NCBI RefSeq assembly: GCF_004919105.1 | Contig: NZ_STGK01000001.1 | Location: 62,001 to 126,000 of the forward strand | DNA: 64,000 nucleotides | Direction of reading: 5' to 3' | Source: Nocardioides sp. GY 10113 | Lineage (GTDB): Bacteria; Actinomycetota; Actinomycetes; Propionibacteriales; Nocardioidaceae | Shown: piece by piece, positions 18,233-28,390 of the stretch | Layout of the letters: every line of letters begins with the position of its first letter | How positions within the stretch are numbered: position 1 is the first letter of the stretch | The notes under the pieces: model-generated | What the model was told of the DNA's origin: nothing | Seen by the model: only the letters and a program-made list of their open reading frames with translations | Databases searched by the model: none | Translations under genes and position numbers: made by a program

Positions 18233-19654
18233 GTGACCACCGTGCACCCCAGTCGCGAGGATCCCGTCGTCCGGGCCGTCAGCGAGTCGATCGGCGGCCC
18301 GATGGGCGAGCACGGCACCCGGCACCCGTCGTGGACCCCGCTGCGGGTGCTGCTGCTGATGACGGCGGTGGTGTTCAGCATCGGCCTGCTCCAGAAGGCG
18401 CCGTGCTCGGTGGCGGAGGGGAAGGACCAGAACTGGACCTACTCCCACATGTGCTACTCCGACCTGCGCCCGCTCTACATCCCGCGGGGGCTCGCGGAGC
18501 GTGCCTGGCCGTACTCCGACGACGCCGAGGTGCGCAGCCGCTACGAGGTGATGGAGTACCCGGTCGGGATCTCCTACTGGGCCTGGGGAACCGCCTGGGT
18601 GACCCAGTGGCTGAACGGCTCGCCGGACGTCACCGAGCGGTACAGCCTGCCCGTCGACGACCTGTGGGGCCTGCCCGAGATGAGCCGCGAGGTGAACATC
18701 TTCGTGCTGGTCAACGCCGTCGGCTTCGGTGCGCTGGCGCTGCTCTCCACCTGGCTGCTCGCCCGCAGTCATCCCGGGCGGCCGTGGGACGCCGCCGCCT
18801 TCGCACTCTCCCCGGTGCTGGCGCTGACCGGCCTGATCAACTGGGACCTGATCGCCGTCGCCCTGGTCGCCGGCGCGCTCTGGGCCTGGTCACGCGATCG
18901 ACCACTGCTGACCGGCGTGCTGATCGGGCTGGGCATCGCGGCCAAGCTGTACCCGCTGTTCCTGCTCGGCGCGGTGCTGGTGATCTGCCTGCGGCGCTGG
19001 CGCCTCGGCGCGCTGCTCACGACCGTCCTGGCGGCGGTGGTCAGCTGGGCGCTGGCCAACCTGCCGGCGTACCTGACCGGGCCGGAGCAGTGGAAGGTCT
19101 TCTGGAGCTTCAACGCCGACCGCGCCGCCGACCTGGGCTCCCTGTGGCTGGTCGCCGACCAGGCCGCCGACCTGGGACTCAGCGCGCACACCATCAACCT
19201 GTGGTCCTGGATCCTGTTCGGCTCCTGGTGCGTGCTGGTCTTCCTCGTCGGCATGTTCGCCCCCGAGACGCCCCGGCTGGCCCAGCTCGGCTACCTGATC
19301 GTGGTCGGCTTCCTGCTGGTCAACAAGGTGTACTCGCCGCAGTACGTGCTCTGGCTGCTGCCGCTCGCCGTGCTGGCGCGGCCCCGCTGGCGCGACCAGA
19401 TCATCTGGCAGGCGTGCGAGGTCTTCTACTTCTGCAGCGTCTGGTGGTACCTCGGCGGCTACCTGGCCCCCGCCGGCGGCGGCGACGCCGGGTTCTACTG
19501 GCTCGGGATCGTGGTCCGCGCGATCGGCGAGCTCTACCTGGCAGCGGTCATCATCCGCGACATGTACCGGCCCGCCCACGACCCCGTGCGGGTGACGGCG
19601 CGCGCGTCGGAGACGGCCGGGGACGAGGTCGACGACGAGCCGATCCTGGTCTGA
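18233..19654 (+). CDS. GT87-type integral membrane glycosyltransferase
   Basis: A 473-residue polytopic protein of the DUF2029/GT87 group, which uses polyprenyl-phosphate mannose or related donors on the outer side of the membrane. About ten hydrophobic helices are visible. VFSIGLLQKAPCSV marks the first, and LTGLINWDLIAVALVAGALWAW and LIGLGIAAKLYPLFLLGAVLV the central family motifs, including the conserved Asp after NW. Directly downstream of the PBP, it probably shares its transcript, but CAGGAT lies 6 nt before the GTG, suggesting its own leaderless promoter too. The sugar acceptor is unknown. Confidence 0.82.
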   Translation: MTTVHPSREDPVVRAVSESIGGPMGEHGTRHPSWTPLRVLLLMTAVVFSIGLLQKAPCSVAEGKDQNWTYSHMCYSDLRPLYIPRGLAERAWPYSDDAEVRSRYEVMEYPVGISYWAWGTAWVTQWLNGSPDVTERYSLPVDDLWGLPEMSREVNIFVLVNAVGFGALALLSTWLLARSHPGRPWDAAAFALSPVLALTGLINWDLIAVALVAGALWAWSRDRPLLTGVLIGLGIAAKLYPLFLLGAVLVICLRRWRLGALLTTVLAAVVSWALANLPAYLTGPEQWKVFWSFNADRAADLGSLWLVADQAADLGLSAHTINLWSWILFGSWCVLVFLVGMFAPETPRLAQLGYLIVVGFLLVNKVYSPQYVLWLLPLAVLARPRWRDQIIWQACEVFYFCSVWWYLGGYLAPAGGGDAGFYWLGIVVRAIGELYLAAVIIRDMYRPAHDPVRVTARASETAGDEVDDEPILV

Positions 19655-19673
19655 GGGGCCGGCCCGCCCGTGG

Positions 19674-20744
19674 TCAGTCGGTGAGGACGACCCGGTCGAA
19701 CGCCGTCGCGGTGTAGCGCACCCGCACCTCGATCTCGTCGCCCACGGCGGGCACGTGCGCGCCGCCGGGCAGGAAGAGCATCGAGGCCTGCATGTGCGGC
19801 GGCTCGGCGAAGAGCCGCTGCTTGCCGTCGATCGAGTACGGCGAGCGCACGAGGCCGGCCGCGTCCAGCCCGCCGCGGGCGATGGTCGCCGCGCGCGCCT
19901 TGAGCGAGTGGTCGCCGGTCGGCGCCTCCAGCCCGATGCCGTGCGCGGTGCCACCGCTGACCACCAGCAGGTGACCGTCCTTCGGGGCGCTGCGTCCCCG
20001 GTAGCCGTAGTGCTCACCGCGGGCGATCTCGTGCACGTCCAGCACGGTGGCGCTCACCGTCAGGGCGTCGCGGTCGCCGAGCCACAGCGCGGTGCCGATC
20101 CGCGGCCGGATCGTGAAGTCGGCGTACTCGGTGCCGAGGCGGGCCAGCTCGGCGTCGGTGAGGTGGCTGACCCAGACCGTGGAGAGTGCCGGCAGGTCGG
20201 CGCCGACCGCGTCGGTGATCAGCTGGGTCACCTCGCCGTAGTGGCCGCCGGCGGCCAGCGGTAGGTGCAGCGCGAGGCCCTCGACCCGCGCGCCGGGGTG
20301 CTTGCGGAGCAGCTCGCCGGCCTCCCACAGCTCCCGCGCCGCCATCCCGTGGCGGCGCATGCTGGTCATCCGCTCCAGCACGATCCGGGCGGTCGGGTCG
20401 GCGTGGAGCAGGGCCTTGAGGTCGTCGAGGCGGCTGACGGTGTGGATCAGCCTCTTGCCGATGGCCGGGTCGGGCAGGGCCACCCAGGGGCGCCACGGGG
20501 TGAGCACCAGCAGGTCGCCGTGCCACCGGGTGGCGACGTCGGGCAGCTCCTCGTAGGTGCCGACCGCCAGCGCCGGCACGTCGTGGCCACGGTCGACCAG
20601 CCACTGGGCCTTGCGTGCCAGGCGCGCCAGCCCGAAGCCGTAGCCGTTGCCCTTGGCCACCGGCACCAGGCCGGGGTGGTCGTCGGCGACCCGTTCCAGG
20701 TGCGCCCGCCAGCGGGGCCCGTCGACGGTCAGGGTCAGGCTCAT
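19674..20744 (-). CDS. Alanine racemase-like PLP protein paired with FemX
   Basis: A 356-residue fold-type III PLP protein. The N-terminal barrel has the PLP-lysine motif as PVAKGNGYGFG, comparable with KADAYGHG of Alr. ERMTSMRRHGM resembles the region that marks the racemase barrel, and RPRIGTALWLGDRD precedes a C-terminal beta domain. Normal Alr is longer in its second domain and has a clearer catalytic tyrosine. Here HYGYRGRSAP may supply it. The ATG is separated by 1 bp from the stop of femX, so the two are one unit, and a role in supplying or editing amino acids for the wall is inferred. Confidence 0.72.
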   Translation of the reverse strand: MSLTLTVDGPRWRAHLERVADDHPGLVPVAKGNGYGFGLARLARKAQWLVDRGHDVPALAVGTYEELPDVATRWHGDLLVLTPWRPWVALPDPAIGKRLIHTVSRLDDLKALLHADPTARIVLERMTSMRRHGMAARELWEAGELLRKHPGARVEGLALHLPLAAGGHYGEVTQLITDAVGADLPALSTVWVSHLTDAELARLGTEYADFTIRPRIGTALWLGDRDALTVSATVLDVHEIARGEHYGYRGRSAPKDGHLLVVSGGTAHGIGLEAPTGDHSLKARAATIARGGLDAAGLVRSPYSIDGKQRLFAEPPHMQASMLFLPGGAHVPAVGDEIEVRVRYTATAFDRVVLTD

Positions 20745-20745
20745 C

Positions 20746-21906
20746 TCAACCCCGCCGCTTCATGTAGAGGTCGAAGGCCTTGTACAGCGCCCGGCTGATC
20801 GGCAGGTCCCACTCGCCGGCGTACTGGACGGCCTCGCCGCCGGTGCCGACCTTGAACTGGATCAGGCCGACGTGGGAGTCGCCGGCGTCGAGGGTCTCGG
20901 TGATCCCGCGCAGGTCGTAGACGCTCGCGCCGCGCTCCAGCGCGTCGCGGATCATCGCCCACTGCACCGCGTTGGAGCCGCGCACCTCGCGCTTCTCGGT
21001 GGAGGAGGCGCCGTAGGAGTACCAGGCGTGCTCGCCGACCTGGATCGCGATCGTCGCCGCCACCAGGTCGCCGTCGTGGTGGGCCAGCCAGAGCCGGAAC
21101 CGGCCCGGGTCCTCATCGGTCAGCGCGTCGTACATCGTCTCGAAGTACGACGCGGGGCGCGGGGTGAAGTGGTCGCGCTCGGCGGTGTGTCGGTACAGCT
21201 CGTGGAACGCCGCCAGGTCGCCCCGGGAGCCCAGGGTGACCTCGACGCCCTCCTTCGCCGCCTTCTTGATGTTGCGCCGCCACAGCTGGTTCATCCCCTT
21301 GAGGACCTCGTCCTCGGTGCGCGGCGTGCCCTCGGCGTCGACCAGCGGGACCTGGAAGACGAACTCGGGCTGTCCGGCCGCGAAGCCGCCCTCGACGCCC
21401 TGGTGGCGCCAGCCGAGCTCCGTCAGCTGCGCGAGCACCCGGGCGCCGCCGGCGCAGCGCTCGGTCGGCGGGATCTGGCGCAGCAGCCGCACGTCATCGT
21501 CGGCGATCCCCTCCTTGACCTGCGCCGCCGTCCAGCGGTTCACGATCACCGGCGGACCGATCCGGACGGCGAAGGCGCCCTGCTTCCTGAGGTGTGCGAC
21601 GAGCGGGGCCAGCCAGGCGGCCAGGTCGTCGTCGTACCAGTCGATCGCCGGGCCCTCGGGCAGGTAGGCGAGCGTCCGGTTGAGCTTCGGCAGCCGCCGG
21701 TGCAGCACCAGCGCGGCACCGCACTGGGTCCCGTCGGCGGCGAACCAGCCGATCGACTCGCTGCGCCACTCGGGCTTCACGCGCGCCCAGCCGGGCGTCT
21801 GCAGGAAGCTCGCCGAGGCCAGGGTCGCCAGGTAGGCGGCGTGTTCCTCGGCGCTGATGCTGCGGAGGGTGATCGGGCGCGGGGTCAGTGGGCGCTCGGT
21901 CGGCAT
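20746..21906 (-). CDS. femX: FemAB-family peptidoglycan bridge aminoacyltransferase (FemX type)
   Basis: A 386-residue protein of two GNAT-like subdomains that adds an amino acid from aminoacyl-tRNA to the third residue of lipid II. Recognisable parts are SASFLQTPGWARVKPEW, RRLPKLNRTLAYLPEGPAIDW, LWRRNIKKAAKEGVEV and YDLRGITETLDAGD. No helical-arm insertion is present, as expected for enzymes using lipid-linked precursors. In LL-diaminopimelate peptidoglycan, as in Nocardioides and Streptomyces, this enzyme places the bridge glycine. Glycine as substrate is inferred from taxonomy. Confidence 0.85.
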   Translation of the reverse strand: MPTERPLTPRPITLRSISAEEHAAYLATLASASFLQTPGWARVKPEWRSESIGWFAADGTQCGAALVLHRRLPKLNRTLAYLPEGPAIDWYDDDLAAWLAPLVAHLRKQGAFAVRIGPPVIVNRWTAAQVKEGIADDDVRLLRQIPPTERCAGGARVLAQLTELGWRHQGVEGGFAAGQPEFVFQVPLVDAEGTPRTEDEVLKGMNQLWRRNIKKAAKEGVEVTLGSRGDLAAFHELYRHTAERDHFTPRPASYFETMYDALTDEDPGRFRLWLAHHDGDLVAATIAIQVGEHAWYSYGASSTEKREVRGSNAVQWAMIRDALERGASVYDLRGITETLDAGDSHVGLIQFKVGTGGEAVQYAGEWDLPISRALYKAFDLYMKRRG

Positions 21907-21955
21907 GGGACGAGGCTATCGGGCGGGTTGGGACTGCCGGGCGGGCCGGGCCGGG

Positions 21956-22753
21956 TCAGAGCCGCTCGCGCAGCCAGGCGGCGTCGGCGACGTGCTCGTC
22001 GGCGCCGCCCGGCGTCTCCAGGACCACCGGGGCGTCGGCCGCCTTGATCACGTGGGCCAGCAGGTCGGGGTCGATCAGGCCCTGCCCGAAGTTGGCGTGC
22101 CGGTCGGCGCCGGAGTCGAAGTCGTCGCGGCTGTCGTTGGCGTGCACCAGGTCGATCCGGCCGGTGATCGCACGGATGTCGTCGACGACGCTCTCCAGGG
22201 CGTTGCCGCCGGCGTGCGCGTGGCAGGTGTCGAGGCAGAACCCGACCATGTCGAAGCCCTCCGCCGCCGAGATCGCGTCCCAGACCCGGGCGATCCGGTC
22301 CAGGTGCCGGGTCATCGCGTTGGTGCCGCCGGCGGTGTTCTCGATCAGCAGCGGCACCTTGAGGTCGGTGGCCTCGATGGCCTTGCGCCAGTTGTCGAAC
22401 CCCTTGGCCGGGTCGTCCTCGTCGGTGACGTGGCCGCCGTGCACGATCAGGCCCTTGGCGCCGATCTCGGCGGCCGCGTCCATGTGCTGCTGGAGGAGCT
22501 TGCGGCTCGGGATGCGCTGGCGGTTGTTCGTGGTGGCGACGTTGATCAGGTACGGCGCGTGCACGTACAGGTCGACGCCGGCCTCGGCCGCCCGGGTGCG
22601 GAGGGCCTCCGCACCGTCCTCGTAGGCCAGCACCGGCCCCTTGTAGGACTGCGGGTTGCCCAGGAAGAACTGGACCAGCGGTGCCTCGCGGTCGGCGGCC
22701 TCGGCGAGGGGGTCGGTCTGGTCGACGTGGGCACCGATGCGGAGCTGGCTCAT
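21956..22753 (-). CDS. nfo: Endonuclease IV (AP endonuclease)
   Basis: A 265-residue TIM-barrel zinc enzyme that cuts DNA 5' to abasic sites in base excision repair. Metal-ligand regions are visible in order: YVHAPYLINVA, GLIVHGGHV, PLLIENTAGG, VGFCLDTCHAHAGG, DLVHANDSRDDFDSGADRHANFG and VVLETPG. The length is slightly below the usual 280. It is divergent from the rpsF operon, sharing a 224-bp gap. Confidence 0.93.
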   Translation of the reverse strand: MSQLRIGAHVDQTDPLAEAADREAPLVQFFLGNPQSYKGPVLAYEDGAEALRTRAAEAGVDLYVHAPYLINVATTNNRQRIPSRKLLQQHMDAAAEIGAKGLIVHGGHVTDEDDPAKGFDNWRKAIEATDLKVPLLIENTAGGTNAMTRHLDRIARVWDAISAAEGFDMVGFCLDTCHAHAGGNALESVVDDIRAITGRIDLVHANDSRDDFDSGADRHANFGQGLIDPDLLAHVIKAADAPVVLETPGGADEHVADAAWLRERL

Positions 22754-22847
22754 GCGGCCAGGTTAGGTGGGGCCGCCGACGGTTCCGCCGGTCGCCCCGG
22801 TCGCCCCGGCGCGGTCGTGGCGGCGTACCGGCGGGGCTCGGCAGCGA

Positions 22848-22878
22848 TTGGGAGCCGGCATGTCCGCGCTGTTAGCCT
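22848..22878 (+). promoter_or_regulatory. Candidate rpsF operon promoter
   Basis: TTGGGA at 22848-22853 and TAGCCT at 22873-22878 form a plausible vegetative -35/-10 pair with a long 19-bp spacer. Transcription would begin near 22885, almost exactly where the first leader hairpin begins. Confidence 0.4.
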
Positions 22879-22881
22879 GAC

Positions 22882-22966
22882 CTGTCGCTTCCATCACCGA
22901 TGGTGGACAGCGACAGCAAAGCCCTCCTGCCGTGGAAAGTCCACGGCCGCCTGAGTCCAGAGGAGG
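22882..22966 (+). ncRNA. Structured 5' leader of the S6-SSB-S18-L9 operon, possible autoregulatory element
   Basis: Two stem-loops can be drawn. The first pairs CTGTCGCT (22882-22889) with AGCGACAG (22909-22916) and contains an inner CCATC/GATGG hairpin. The second is a perfect 8-bp stem, GCCGTGGA (22929-22936) with TCCACGGC (22940-22947). CCTCCT at 22923-22928 is exactly complementary to the Shine-Dalgarno AGGAGG at 22961-22966, so folding around the second hairpin could hide the rpsF start. S6:S18 complexes repress their own messages in several bacterial phyla. That this leader does so is inference. Confidence 0.5.
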
Positions 22967-22977
22967 TGGAGACCGCT

Positions 22978-23265
22978 TTGCGTGCATACGAAGTCATGGT
23001 CATCCTCGACCCGAGCCTCGACGAGCGCACCGTGCAGCCGTCGCTCGACAAGTACCTCAACGTGATCCGCAACGACGGTGGCACCGTCGACAACGTGGAC
23101 GTGTGGGGTCGTCGTCGTCTCGCTTACGAGATCAAGAAGAACGCTGAGGGCATCTACGCCGTCATCAACCTCACCGCCGAGCCCGCGACCGTCGACGAGT
23201 TCGACCGTCAGCTCGGCCTGAACGAGGCCATCCTCCGCACCAAGGTGCTGCGCCCCGCTTCCTGA
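22978..23265 (+). CDS. rpsF: Ribosomal protein bS6
   Basis: A 95-residue small-subunit protein that pairs with S18. It opens [18 protein letters not shown], with [18 protein letters not shown] in the middle, as in other actinobacterial S6 proteins. The start is taken as TTG at 22978, with AGGAGG 11 nt before it. An upstream ATG at 22900 would add residues that do not belong to S6 and would run through the leader hairpins. It is the first gene of rpsF-ssb-rpsR-rplI. Confidence 0.95.
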   Translation: MRAYEVMVILDPSLDERTVQPSLDKYLNVIRNDGGTVDNVDVWGRRRLAYEIKKNAEGIYAVINLTAEPATVDEFDRQLGLNEAILRTKVLRPAS

Positions 23266-23389
23266 GCGAGGCCGCGCGTCGAGTCCGCGGGTCGCCGTCC
23301 CTCATGTCGGCGGTGTCGGACACGATGTGCACACCTGGGGAAGAAGGCTTCCCACCGACCCGGCACGTCCCGGCATCTGAGGAGAGACA

Positions 23390-23962
23390 ATGGCAGGCGA
23401 GACCGTCATCACCGTCGTAGGCAACCTGGTCGACGACCCGGAGCTGCGCTTCACCCCGTCGGGTGCGGCCGTGGCGAACTTCCGGATCGCGTCCACGCCC
23501 CGCACGTTCGACCGTCAGTCGAACGAGTGGAAGGACGGCGAGGCGCTGTTCCTGTCCTGCTCCGCCTGGCGTCAGATGGCCGAGAACGTGGCCGAGTCGC
23601 TCCAGAAGGGCATGCGCGTCGTGGTGCAGGGACGACTGAAGTCCCGGCAGTACGAGACCCGCGAGGGGGAGAAGCGCACCGCGTTCGAGATCGACGTCGA
23701 AGAGGTCGGCCCCTCGCTGCGCTACGCCACGGCCAAGGTGGCCCGCGCCGGACGCTCGTCCGGCGAGGGTGGCGGCGGCTACGGCGGCGGCCAGGGTGGC
23801 GGCGGCTACGGCGGCGGCCAGCGAGCCGGCGGCGGCGCCCCCGCCCAGGACCCGTGGGGCGGCCAGCCGTCCGGCGGCGGCCAGGGCGGCGGCTACGGCG
23901 GCGGCCAGCCCAACGACCCGTGGGCGACCCCGGGCGCTGGGAACGACGAGCCCCCCTTCTGA
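23390..23962 (+). CDS. ssb: Single-stranded DNA-binding protein
   Basis: A 190-residue SSB. The OB fold covers about residues 1-115 ([41 protein letters not shown]). A Gly-rich linker with repeated GGGYGGGQ units follows, and the acidic C-terminal tip NDEPPF recruits repair and replication proteins. The gene keeps the canonical position between S6 and S18. Confidence 0.97.
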   Translation: MAGETVITVVGNLVDDPELRFTPSGAAVANFRIASTPRTFDRQSNEWKDGEALFLSCSAWRQMAENVAESLQKGMRVVVQGRLKSRQYETREGEKRTAFEIDVEEVGPSLRYATAKVARAGRSSGEGGGGYGGGQGGGGYGGGQRAGGGAPAQDPWGGQPSGGGQGGGYGGGQPNDPWATPGAGNDEPPF

Positions 23963-24074
23963 TCCACCGGAGGCGGCGGTGGCCGGTCCGTCCGGCCCCG
24001 CGCCTCACCTATTCACATCAACCATTCCGGTCGCTCGTGACTGAGGCGGCCGGGCTCTGAGGAGGAGCACCACA

Positions 24075-24311
24075 ATGGCGAAGGCAGTCGTCCGCAAGCC
24101 TAAGAAGAAGGTTTGCCAGTTCTGCAAGGAGAAGGCGACCGGTGTCGACTACAAGGACACCGCGCTGCTGAAGAAGTTCATCTCCGACCGCGGCAAGATC
24201 CGCGCCCGTCGGGTGACCGGCAACTGCGTCCAGCACCAGCGTGACATCGCCATGGCGGTGAAGAACGCTCGCGAGGTCGCGCTGCTGCCCTACACCTCCA
24301 GCGGCCGCTGA
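24075..24311 (+). CDS. rpsR: Ribosomal protein bS18
   Basis: A 78-residue S18. KVCQFCKEK, followed later by [10 protein letters not shown], gives the Cys/His set expected of the zinc-binding (C+) form. Actinobacteria often carry a second, cysteine-free S18 elsewhere for zinc limitation, and none is in this window. GAGGAGCACCACA precedes the ATG. It is third in the rpsF operon. Confidence 0.96.
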   Translation: MAKAVVRKPKKKVCQFCKEKATGVDYKDTALLKKFISDRGKIRARRVTGNCVQHQRDIAMAVKNAREVALLPYTSSGR

Positions 24312-24336
24312 CCGGTCTGAGAAGGAGAGAGCTGAC

Positions 24337-24783
24337 ATGAAGATCATCCTGACCCAGGAGGTCGAGGGTCTCGGTTCCGCCGGCGACATCGTCGAGGTGA
24401 AGTCGGGCTACGGCCGCAACTTCCTGCTGCCGCAGGGCCACGCCATCGCGTGGAGCCGTGGCGCCCAGGCCGAGGCCGACGCGATCAAGAAGGCTCGCGC
24501 CGCTCGCGCCGTCCGCGACGAGGCCCACGCGGCCGAGCTCAAGGGCAAGCTCGAGGGCAAGCCGGTCGACGTGAAGGTGAAGGCCGGCCAGGCCGGTCGC
24601 CTCTTCGGCACCGTCACCGCCGCCGTCATCGCCGACGCGCTCGGTGAGGTCGCCGGCGAGTCGATCGACAAGCGGACCATCGTCCTCGGCTCGCCGATCA
24701 AGTCGCTGGGCAACCACGCGATCTCGGTGCGCCTGCACGACGACGTCTCCGCGTCGGTCGCGCTGAACGTGATCCCCGCCTGA
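24337..24783 (+). CDS. rplI: Ribosomal protein bL9
   Basis: A 148-residue large-subunit protein with the typical N-terminal signature [20 protein letters not shown] and [14 protein letters not shown], a long connecting helix, and a C-terminal domain ending ALNVIPA. GAAGGAGAG lies before the ATG. It closes the operon, and a strong hairpin follows. Confidence 0.97.
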   Translation: MKIILTQEVEGLGSAGDIVEVKSGYGRNFLLPQGHAIAWSRGAQAEADAIKKARAARAVRDEAHAAELKGKLEGKPVDVKVKAGQAGRLFGTVTAAVIADALGEVAGESIDKRTIVLGSPIKSLGNHAISVRLHDDVSASVALNVIPA

Positions 24784-24802
24784 TCCCGTTCGTAGAACGC
24801 CG

Positions 24803-24835
24803 CAACGGCCGGTCCCCGATGGGGGCCGGCCGTTG
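24803..24835 (+). terminator. Terminator hairpin after rplI
   Basis: CAACGGCCGG pairs with CCGGCCGTTG, with a CCCC/GGGG inner stem and a short loop, 20 bp after the rplI stop. It resembles the ino1 terminator in architecture. Confidence 0.75.
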
Positions 24836-24863
24836 TGCATCTCCTGGTGGCGTGGTGGACCTC

Positions 24864-24949
24864 GGAATCCCCGGTCGACCGGGGATTCCCGGGCGTGACG
24901 GCCAGTGCAACGGCCGCCACGCACCGGAAGACCTCCGCGCACGTGACGC
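24864..24949 (-). repeat. GGTCGACC-centred composite repeat, reverse copy
   Basis: A perfect 26-bp palindrome (24864-24889) with half-site GGAATCCCCGGTC is followed by a second stem, GCGTGACGGCC (24893-24903) with GGCCGCCACGC (24912-24922), which has one mismatch. Similarity continues to a GTGACGC at 24943-24949. Read on the minus strand it aligns with the copies at 60334 and 62746. It sits between the convergent rplI and MATE genes. Confidence 0.8.
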
Positions 24950-24988
24950 GTGCGCCGCGTGGGACGACGCGACAGGCACCCGCTGCGC

Positions 24989-26368
24989 CTACTCCGCCGA
25001 GCGCCGCAGGCTCGGGTCGACCGACCCGGTGACCAGCCAGGCCGACCCCCGTGACCGCGTCACGAGCGTGACCAGCCGCCCGCCCATGAACAGCACCGAG
25101 AAGACCACCCACAGCCCGGGCAGGCCGGCGCCGAGGGCTCCGGCGAGCAGCATGACCGGCGCGTACGCCGCGAGGACGACCAGGCCGGCGTACGCCAGGT
25201 AGCGGCCGTCGCCGGCGCCGATCAGCACGCCGTCGAGTACGAAGACCACCCCGGCCACCGGTTGCGCGAGGGCGGCGACCAGCAGTACCGGCACCAGCGC
25301 CGTGCGGACCGCGTCGTCGGGCGTGAAGAGCGCGCCCAGCCAGGGCGAGACGGCGGCGAGGCCGACGCCGGTGACGATCCCGCTGACCACGCCCCAGCGG
25401 ACCATCCGGTCGGTCACCGCGCGGGTGGCCGCGGCGTCCCCGGCGCCCAGGTAGCGGCCGGTGATCGCCTGTGCGGCGATCGCGATCGCGTCCAGCGCGA
25501 AGGCCAGGAATCCCCAGATGGTGACCGCCAGCTGGTGGGTCGCGATCGGCACCGCGCCGCCGGGCCCGCCGCCGGCGGTGAGCACCACCGCGTAGGTGGT
25601 GACCAGCAGCGACGCGCGCAGGGTCAGCGTGCGCACCAGCAGCGGTACGCCGGCTCGACCCGCCGCGCGGATCCCGTCCGCGCGCGGGCGCAGTGACGCG
25701 CCCTCCCGCCGCGCCGCTCGCGCGACGACGTAGACCAGCACGGCGGCGCCCGCGGCCTGCGCCAGCACCGAGCCGAGCGCGGAGCCGGCGATGCCGAGGC
25801 GGGGGACGGGACCGAGGCCGAAGACGAGGACGACGTTGAGCGCGAGGTTGGCCGCGCTCCCGACGATCGCGACCACCATCGGCGTGACGGTGTCCTGCAG
25901 GCCGCGGAGCACTCCGGTCGCGGCCAGCATCAGGAGCAGTGGGGCGATGCCGAGGGCGGCCACGCGCAGGTAGATCACCGCCGGCTCGGCGACCGCAGCC
26001 GGCGGCCCGAGCACCGCGACCAGCGGGTCCGCGAGCGCGACCACGACGAGCGTCGCGGGCAGTCCGATCGCCAGGGCGAGCCAGAGCCCGTCGATGCCCT
26101 GTCGCAGGGCGGCGGTCCGACGCCCCGCCCCGAGCTGACGTGCCACCCCGGCGGTGGTCCCGTAGGCCAGGAAGACACACAGCCCGACGACGGTCTGCAG
26201 CACCGTGCCGGCGATGCCGAGACCCGCCAGCTCGCGGGTGCCGACGTGGCCGATCACCGCGGCGTCCCCGAGGAGGAACAGTGGCTCGGCGACCAGCGCG
26301 AGGAACGCCGGGATCGCGATCCGCGCGATCTCCCGGTCCTCGGAGCGTTGTTGCTGGTGGCGCCGCAT
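24989..26368 (-). CDS. MATE family efflux transporter (DinF-like)
   Basis: A 459-residue polytopic protein with about twelve membrane helices in two homologous halves. The first half starts IARIAIPAFLALVAEPLFLLGDAAVIGHVG and the second begins near RAGVPLLVRTLTLRASLLV. It would export drugs or toxic compounds in exchange for protons or sodium. GGAGGAC precedes the ATG. A longer start is open but would run into the dnaB upstream region. The substrate is unknown. Confidence 0.88.
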   Translation of the reverse strand: MRRHQQQRSEDREIARIAIPAFLALVAEPLFLLGDAAVIGHVGTRELAGLGIAGTVLQTVVGLCVFLAYGTTAGVARQLGAGRRTAALRQGIDGLWLALAIGLPATLVVVALADPLVAVLGPPAAVAEPAVIYLRVAALGIAPLLLMLAATGVLRGLQDTVTPMVVAIVGSAANLALNVVLVFGLGPVPRLGIAGSALGSVLAQAAGAAVLVYVVARAARREGASLRPRADGIRAAGRAGVPLLVRTLTLRASLLVTTYAVVLTAGGGPGGAVPIATHQLAVTIWGFLAFALDAIAIAAQAITGRYLGAGDAAATRAVTDRMVRWGVVSGIVTGVGLAAVSPWLGALFTPDDAVRTALVPVLLVAALAQPVAGVVFVLDGVLIGAGDGRYLAYAGLVVLAAYAPVMLLAGALGAGLPGLWVVFSVLFMGGRLVTLVTRSRGSAWLVTGSVDPSLRRSAE

Positions 26369-26878
26369 GACGCTGTCCTCCAGGGGGTCGTCGGCCGGGG
26401 ATCCGGCCGGTGGATAACTGGTCGAGACCTGTGGAAAGTCCCGAATGCGGGACCAAAGGACCAAGGCTGCCGTGTGGCGTGCACGTTGCGAGAAAGTGAA
26501 CCGGATCACATCGGTATGCGACGTCCCGATTTTGTTACCAACAGCGGTGGAAACACGTTTTCCCAGTTCAAGGCGGGTGTCGGCCGTGAAGCCGGGGGGA
26601 TTTCCACAGGTCGATCCCCAGGCAGTGCACAACGTTCCTGCGTGTCGTCCACCCCTCTGACCCGGTTATCCCCAAGGCTTGTGGATAACGATCTTCCGCC
26701 AGCGGGCCGATGCGCCGTAGTTTCGCCCCCGGCGTTTCGCTTCCGAGGTTGTGTCCGACCTAGGGTGCAGGCTGCCGATCCATACAGAGCAAGGTTCTCG
26801 CCGAGGCTCGAGGACGTGGCCCGGTGGCGGGCGGACAGTTCAGCACATGCCCGGTACGGGCGCAGAGGGAGGCTCGCG
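26369..26878. promoter_or_regulatory. 510-bp spacer before dnaB with DnaA-box-like sites
   Basis: This gene-free stretch is less GC-rich than its surroundings. It contains one perfect DnaA box (TGTGGATAA, 26680-26688) facing a one-mismatch box (TTATCCCCA, 26666-26674), another one-mismatch box (GGTGGATAA, 26409-26417), and an 11-bp inverted pair, ACCTGTGGAAA near 26428 and TTTCCACAGGT near 26601, each a 7-of-9 box. It presumably carries the dnaB promoter. DnaA-dependent control or DnaA titration is inferred. Confidence 0.55.
26666..26688. promoter_or_regulatory. Inverted pair of DnaA boxes
   Basis: TTATCCCCA and TGTGGATAA face each other across 5 bp. The second is a perfect match to the consensus TTATCCACA on the minus strand and the first has one mismatch. 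The pair lies about 190 bp before the dnaB start. Confidence 0.6.
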
Positions 26879-28297
<1,419 letters not shown>

Positions 28298-28390
28298 GTC
28301 CGCCGACTGTCCCCGGATCGAGTCGATCCTTCGGTTCGTCTGCCCACCCTTCAACCGCGGCGGATCCGAGGGCGGAACTAGCCTGACGGC

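Noticed and set aside
22900..22977. Earlier ATG start of rpsF
   Set aside because: The added residues are not part of S6, and the region forms the leader hairpins and holds the Shine-Dalgarno sequence.
26369..26878. Chromosomal origin of replication
   Set aside because: DnaA boxes are few, dnaA, dnaN and rpmH are absent here, and the synteny places oriC to the left of the window.
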